From a virus, in IMG/VR virus record IMGVR_UViG_3300021959_000427, positions 1 to 22,711 of that record: 22,711 bases of DNA; one strand, 5' to 3'. Both the position numbers and the translations under genes were made by a program. Positions within the stretch are counted from its first letter, which is position 1. Every line of letters begins with the position of its first letter. Positions 18,319 to 22,711 of the stretch are shown in pieces. A model generated the notes under the pieces. The model saw only the letters and a program-made list of their open reading frames with translations, had not been told where the DNA came from and did not search any database.

Positions 18319-21300
18319 ATGGCAGATCCTATAATAGATCCCTTTGCAAAACCAACTAACATTGTTGATCCTTTTAAAACCCAAGAAGAAAAACCAACAG
18401 GATTTGAAAATATTGCTTACCGCACCGTTCTTGGTGCATTAAGAGATGCAGGACAAGCAACTATTGAGTTTGGTGATTTTGTTGGTAATTTAAAAAATCC
18501 ATTTTACTTAACAAATATTGCTCGCTTAACTGCAGCAAAAAGACAAAACGTGCCAGGAGCAGAAAAAGCTTTAGTAGATTTTGTTACACAAAAAGAAGAA
18601 CCATCTCTTACATTACCAGAAGTGCCAGAGCCAGAAGGCGTTGGGCTACAAGTTGCCAGAACGATTGGACAATATGCTCTTCCATACGCAGGCACAAGAA
18701 AAGCTTTATCTGATGCTGGTATAAAAATAACAAAAAAAGCTGGTGAAAAATTCTTTTCTAAAGACCAACTTGTTAGAACTGGTAAAGAAATAGCCTTGGG
18801 TTCAGCAGTAGAACAATACGCATTTTCTCCAGATGAAGAAAGACTATCCAATCTATTACAAGAAGTAGCACCTAATGCTGTATTCGAATTTTTACAAGCT
18901 AACCCAGAAGATCCAGAAGCATTACAAAGACTTAAAATGGCTCTTGAAGGATCTGCCATAGCTGTCCCTTTTGAATTTGCTGCTAGAACTTTGGGTAAAT
19001 TAAGATCACAAAAAACTAAAGAAGTTGAAGTAAAACAAACGGCTGAAACAGATGAAAACATTGTTACTGATGTACCAGCAGAACAAGCAATACAAAATGT
19101 ACAACCATATAAACCACAAGCTGGTGTTAAATCATTTGATGAACTAACAAAAGAAAAACAAAATATTATTAGGTCACAACAAAAAGATCCTATTAATTTT
19201 AAATTTGATGATGTTAGTGGTAACGCTTCTGCCAAAGTTGGTAAAAATAAATTTGATTTTGTGCGTAATCCAGATGGCACATATCAATTAAATATAAAAA
19301 GTTTTAGAAACAAAGAAGAGGTTGAAGCAGCAATAAATATTGAAAAAGATGAGAAAGCAGCTAGGGGTGTTAATATTGATGATGAAATTCCATACCTTAG
19401 AAAACAATTTACTGAAGAAGAAATTAATAGACCAGTAGAAAGATTTGGCAATTTAACAGATGCAAAAAAATACGTTGTTAAAAGATTTGTTAATAAAGGT
19501 GGTTTGCCTAGCGATCTAAGTCCAGTACGACCAAAAGTAAAACTAGCTCGTTCTATATTAAAATTTCACCCAGAAGATTATGGTTTAGAAGATGTTGCAT
19601 CATCTATGGGTTATACAAGAAGAGAGTTACCACCATCATATTTATCAAGAGATTTAAGACCAGGTGATGCTTTTGAAAGGGCTGGAGAAAAATTAACCGA
19701 AGCAGGATTTACTGGCAGATTGGGTGATCGTGCAACAGGATATAGTGGTTTAGAAAAAGACGAAATTAGCAGCATTTTAGCAGACAATAGACCTTTACCA
19801 TCAGATGTAAAATTCGATGATTACCAAAGATTTCAAGATGAACAAAACGCAGCAGATTCATTGGTCAATCAATTAGAAGCTGCTGGTTACGATCCTACTA
19901 CTATGACTAATGCACAAGTTAGATCGGCATTAAAAAATATAGACAATGAACAAAATTATATAGAACAGGGTTTGGATCAAGCAGAGTATTTTGACAGCCA
20001 AACTGATGAATTTGAAATACAACTAAAATCAAGGGCTGAAAGAGTTGCTAGAGAAGCAAGAGAAGCTATTGGTATTGTTGATGAACCAGAAATCAGATTA
20101 TCTCAAGGTGGTAATAAACCACCAGTAGAAGGACCAGAAAAAGCTGGCAATATAAGATTAGATAAATATGTTGAACCAGAAGATTTTAAAAAGATAGTTC
20201 AAGATGTCGTTGACAATAAAGTAAATCTTGATGCAGCTCGTAGGGTGGTTAAGTTTGGTACACAAGGAGAAGAGCTTAAAGCATTAGCACAACAACTTGG
20301 TATGACACCAGATGATGTTATGTTAAGAAAGGTTGGTCAGGCTTTTAATGCTGAACAAGTTACAGCTACTAGAATGTTATTCGATGAAGCTGGCGCAAGA
20401 GTGGCAACATTAGCAAGAAAAGTAGCAGATCCATCGCAAGCATCAGATGCTCTAAGAGTTGAGCTTAAATATGCTATGACCAAGTTTGCTTCTTTAGCAG
20501 AACAATTGGTTGGTATAACTGCTGAAGCTGGTCGAGCTTTAAGAGCTTACAGAGAATACATTGGTCCAGCCGAACAAAAAAATAAATTTATTGCAGACTT
20601 TCTAAAAACAAATACCAGAGATGATATTGATGAATTAGCTAAAGCTATAACACAAATTGATTCCGATGAAGGCTTGGCAACATTTGTCAAAGAAGCTTAC
20701 AAACCAACATACAAAGATATGATTCAAGAATTGTGGATTAATGGTTTGTTATCAGCGCCACCAACACACATGGTTAATATTATTTCCAACACAATAACAA
20801 CTGGTCTTAGACCAGCAGAATATTTCTTGGCTGCTGCTGCAGGAAAATTTAGAAAAGGCGATGATAAAATTACTTTTGGTGAAGCTGGAGCAAGACTTGC
20901 TGGTTCTATTTATGGTGCACTAGAAGGTTTAAGGGGAATTGGTAAAGCCCTAATTAAACCAATACCTTTTGTGGGTGAAAGATTTGGTGCAACCTTAGAA
21001 GAATCTTTTGATTTAGCAGATCCTCTTACAAAATTAGAATTAGCAAGACAAAAAGCCATACCTGGTTTAGCTGGTGATATTATAAGAATCCCAGGAGCAG
21101 CCTTACAAATTGGTGATGCTTTCTTTAAAAACATAGGACAACAACAAGAATATTTTGGTCGAGCTGTAAGAAAAGCCAAAGCAGAAGGAAAAGGTATAAA
21201 AAGAGCTTATGAACTTTTAAGAGATAAATCCAAGCTTGGTGCAGAAGTAAAACTAGATGCCATTGATGAAGGGCGTTATGTAACATTTACTAAACCATTA

Positions 21301-22458
21301 ACAGGGCTTGCTCGTGATTGGCAGGCTTATGTAGCTAGACATCCAGGATGGAGATTCTTAACTCCTTTTATTAGAACACCAATCAATATTGTTAATTACG
21401 CTTTTGATAGATTGCCAACATCAGCATTTTTTGGTCAAACGAAAGAAGATATAGTTAAAGGCGGTCTTGCTAGAGATAAAGCATTAGGCAAAATAGCTTT
21501 GGGAGCCTCAATAATGGCGGGTGTTTCTACACTAGCACAAAACGGACAAATAACTGGTAGAGGTCCTTCAGCATGGAAAGAAAAACAACAGCTTATGGAA
21601 GAAGGTTGGCAGCCGTATTCTATTAAAGTTGGCAATAAATATTATTCTTACAATAGATTTGAGCCTGTTGGTATATTGTTTGGTGTGACAGCCGATCTCA
21701 ATGAAATTGTTAGAGATGCACCACAAAAGTTTCAAGATGAAAACCAAGATGCTATAGCAGATATAGGCACACAATTGATTGGTTCTGTTTCTGAAAACTT
21801 AATTAATAAAACTTTCTTAACTGGCTTGGCTGGTGCAGTTGAAGTTATTAGTGATCCAGACAGATATGCTGATAGATTCCTACAAAGATTTGCAGGTTCA
21901 TTTGTGCCAACTGCTTTTTACTATGGTAGAAAAGCAGAGGATAACTTAGTAAGAGATGCTAGAACAACAACCGATAATTTAATTAATAGATTACCTCAGG
22001 TTGGAGGTGAGTTTTTCTTTGGTAAAACATCAAAAGATTTACCACCTAAAAGAAATGTATTTGGTGAAACCATAGAATACAGACCAACACCAAATGTTTT
22101 TGGTTATACCTTCATTCCAATTAATATTTCTGAAATACAACAAGATCCAGTATTTTCAGAACTAAATAGAATTGGCTATGTTCCAAGCATGCCACAAAGA
22201 AAAATGGGATCTGTTGAATTAACACCAGACCAATATGAATCTTTATTAAGAATACAAGAAGAGCTTGGTACAAAACAAAAGCTTGAACAAATTGTCTTAA
22301 GTCCAAACTACACCAACAGCACAGAATATCAAAAACAAATGATATTAGAAACGCTTATAAAACAAGCCCAAGAACAAGCTAGAACAATTTTTAGACTAAG
22401 AAATCCAAGCGTGGTGCTTGAAGATGAAGAAAACAAACTTAAAGAACTACAAAAATGA
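18319..22458 (+). CDS. Large internal virion / DNA-ejection protein (1379 residues)
   Basis: The largest gene in the window. Seen: a start with repeated DPF motifs (IIDPFAKPTNIVDPFKTQEE), common in such phage proteins, then long Glu/Lys-rich helical and linker regions. A region near 615-790 begins with IRLDKYVEPEDFKKIVQDVV. The motif ELWINGLLSAPPTHMVNIIS (from residue 804) opens an Ala/Gly-rich amphipathic segment (about 804-900). A later section has TRTP-like membrane-edge text (FLTPFIRTPINIVNYAFDR). The C-terminal domain has VFGETIEYRPTPNVFGYTF and a helical tail. ELWxNxLLSxPxTHxVNxxSN is a signature I associate with the large internal proteins or polyvalent proteins of podoviruses, which leave the head to build a channel across the envelope. 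No lytic transglycosylase motif was seen. The stop overlaps the next gene (ATGA). Confidence 0.78.
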   Translation: MADPIIDPFAKPTNIVDPFKTQEEKPTGFENIAYRTVLGALRDAGQATIEFGDFVGNLKNPFYLTNIARLTAAKRQNVPGAEKALVDFVTQKEEPSLTLPEVPEPEGVGLQVARTIGQYALPYAGTRKALSDAGIKITKKAGEKFFSKDQLVRTGKEIALGSAVEQYAFSPDEERLSNLLQEVAPNAVFEFLQANPEDPEALQRLKMALEGSAIAVPFEFAARTLGKLRSQKTKEVEVKQTAETDENIVTDVPAEQAIQNVQPYKPQAGVKSFDELTKEKQNIIRSQQKDPINFKFDDVSGNASAKVGKNKFDFVRNPDGTYQLNIKSFRNKEEVEAAINIEKDEKAARGVNIDDEIPYLRKQFTEEEINRPVERFGNLTDAKKYVVKRFVNKGGLPSDLSPVRPKVKLARSILKFHPEDYGLEDVASSMGYTRRELPPSYLSRDLRPGDAFERAGEKLTEAGFTGRLGDRATGYSGLEKDEISSILADNRPLPSDVKFDDYQRFQDEQNAADSLVNQLEAAGYDPTTMTNAQVRSALKNIDNEQNYIEQGLDQAEYFDSQTDEFEIQLKSRAERVAREAREAIGIVDEPEIRLSQGGNKPPVEGPEKAGNIRLDKYVEPEDFKKIVQDVVDNKVNLDAARRVVKFGTQGEELKALAQQLGMTPDDVMLRKVGQAFNAEQVTATRMLFDEAGARVATLARKVADPSQASDALRVELKYAMTKFASLAEQLVGITAEAGRALRAYREYIGPAEQKNKFIADFLKTNTRDDIDELAKAITQIDSDEGLATFVKEAYKPTYKDMIQELWINGLLSAPPTHMVNIISNTITTGLRPAEYFLAAAAGKFRKGDDKITFGEAGARLAGSIYGALEGLRGIGKALIKPIPFVGERFGATLEESFDLADPLTKLELARQKAIPGLAGDIIRIPGAALQIGDAFFKNIGQQQEYFGRAVRKAKAEGKGIKRAYELLRDKSKLGAEVKLDAIDEGRYVTFTKPLTGLARDWQAYVARHPGWRFLTPFIRTPINIVNYAFDRLPTSAFFGQTKEDIVKGGLARDKALGKIALGASIMAGVSTLAQNGQITGRGPSAWKEKQQLMEEGWQPYSIKVGNKYYSYNRFEPVGILFGVTADLNEIVRDAPQKFQDENQDAIADIGTQLIGSVSENLINKTFLTGLAGAVEVISDPDRYADRFLQRFAGSFVPTAFYYGRKAEDNLVRDARTTTDNLINRLPQVGGEFFFGKTSKDLPPKRNVFGETIEYRPTPNVFGYTFIPINISEIQQDPVFSELNRIGYVPSMPQRKMGSVELTPDQYESLLRIQEELGTKQKLEQIVLSPNYTNSTEYQKQMILETLIKQAQEQARTIFRLRNPSVVLEDEENKLKELQK

Positions 22459-22711
22459 ACCAGAACCAAGTTGGCCGTGCAGGGGAATACCTGACCGCCA
22501 GTTACCTCGCCAGATACTTTGACGAGTTATTTGAATGTCCTCCCCAATCCCGCTACGATTACTTAAGCGTACTTGATAACATTTCTTACAAGATCCAAGT
22601 TAAAACATCGGCTTCTACATTCATTAAAAACAGCAACGACTGGGTGCGTTGGGACATCAAGAAAAAAGTATCAAACAAGAATACAATAAGGTTATATGAT
22701 AAAAATGAGGT
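22455..22711 (+). CDS. PD-(D/E)XK-like nuclease, N-terminal part (3' truncated by window edge)
   Basis: An 85-codon open frame runs off the window. Seen: MNQNQVGRAGEYLTASYLAR at the start, a D-containing RYDYLSVLD and, after a short strand, YKIQVKTSAS. In PD-(D/E)XK nucleases (including Holliday-junction resolvase-like and restriction-like enzymes) an early helix Glu (here E11 in GRAGEYL), an Asp (here D35) and an (E/Q)xK (here Q48-V-K50) make up the active site. All four elements are present in order and spacing. It overlaps the stop of the giant virion gene (ATGA). The window ends before the C-terminus, so domain completeness and subfamily cannot be judged. It could resolve DNA branches before packaging or be a homing-type nuclease. 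Confidence 0.7.
   Translation, partial: MNQNQVGRAGEYLTASYLARYFDELFECPPQSRYDYLSVLDNISYKIQVKTSASTFIKNSNDWVRWDIKKKVSNKNTIRLYDKNE

Noticed and set aside
18504-19280. 258-codon open frame on the - strand inside the giant virion gene
   Set aside because: It mirrors the codon pattern of the + strand gene, has low-complexity Ser/Ala/Cys composition, no ribosome site, and no matching family features.
1-22711. tRNA genes, integrase, attachment sites or insertion sequences
   Set aside because: No cloverleaf-like stretch, recombinase motif, terminal inverted repeat or transposase was recognised on either strand.

Overview
The window is a stretch of a tailed double-stranded DNA phage (or prophage-like) genome, coding almost wall to wall on the + strand. 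It starts inside the large terminase subunit and ends inside a small nuclease-like gene. The DNA is visibly AT-rich. Most neighbouring genes overlap by 1-4 bases (TAATG or ATGA junctions) or are a few bases apart, so most of the window is probably one or two long late transcripts. No tRNA, rRNA, CRISPR array, integrase, transposase or replication gene was seen, and no stretch over 300 bases lacks a gene.

The likely morphotype is short-tailed (podovirus-like). The portal is long (715 aa), the major capsid protein looks like the SU10 type, and the head-tail adaptor looks SU10/P22-like. There is no tape-measure, tail-tube or sheath gene. The distal end carries three consecutive ejection-type proteins, one of 1379 aa. 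Several protein styles (17-residue fibre repeats with a C-terminal S74 chaperone, tiny lysine-rich proteins, a three-helix GTA-type holin, a gp80-like beta protein) are familiar from marine phages recovered by metagenomics. A marine proteobacterial host is therefore an inference; nothing in the sequence proves the host.

Layout: (1) 1-2859, packaging: end of terminase large subunit, a small basic protein, portal. (2) 2837-4726, a cassette of ten very small genes, many rich in Lys/Arg, two encoding membrane proteins. (3) 4728-5727, a lysis module: three-helix holin, M15-type peptidoglycan peptidase, and a membrane-anchored coiled-coil protein. (4) 5724-7426, a glycine-rich 471-aa protein with internal duplications and a small helical protein. 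(5) 7484-9443, capsid: acidic scaffold, SU10-like major capsid protein, and a GC-rich hairpin with a T-run that looks like an intrinsic terminator. (6) 9444-16358, head completion and tail: a conserved small protein, adaptor, gp80-like protein, a protein built of eight 20-residue repeats, an 871-aa fibre, two small proteins, a probable tail nozzle/hub protein and a beta-rich small protein. (7) 16342-22458, a GNAT-like protein followed by three proteins proposed to be internal virion/ejection proteins. (8) 22455-end, the start of a PD-(D/E)XK-like nuclease.

How they would work together: terminase threads DNA through the portal into a shell built by the capsid and scaffold proteins. The adaptor, nozzle and fibre close the head and recognise the host. 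The ejection proteins leave the head ahead of the DNA and bridge the envelope. Holin, M15 peptidase and perhaps spanin-like coiled-coil proteins lyse the cell. Functional calls rest on motif recognition by eye; no database search was run.
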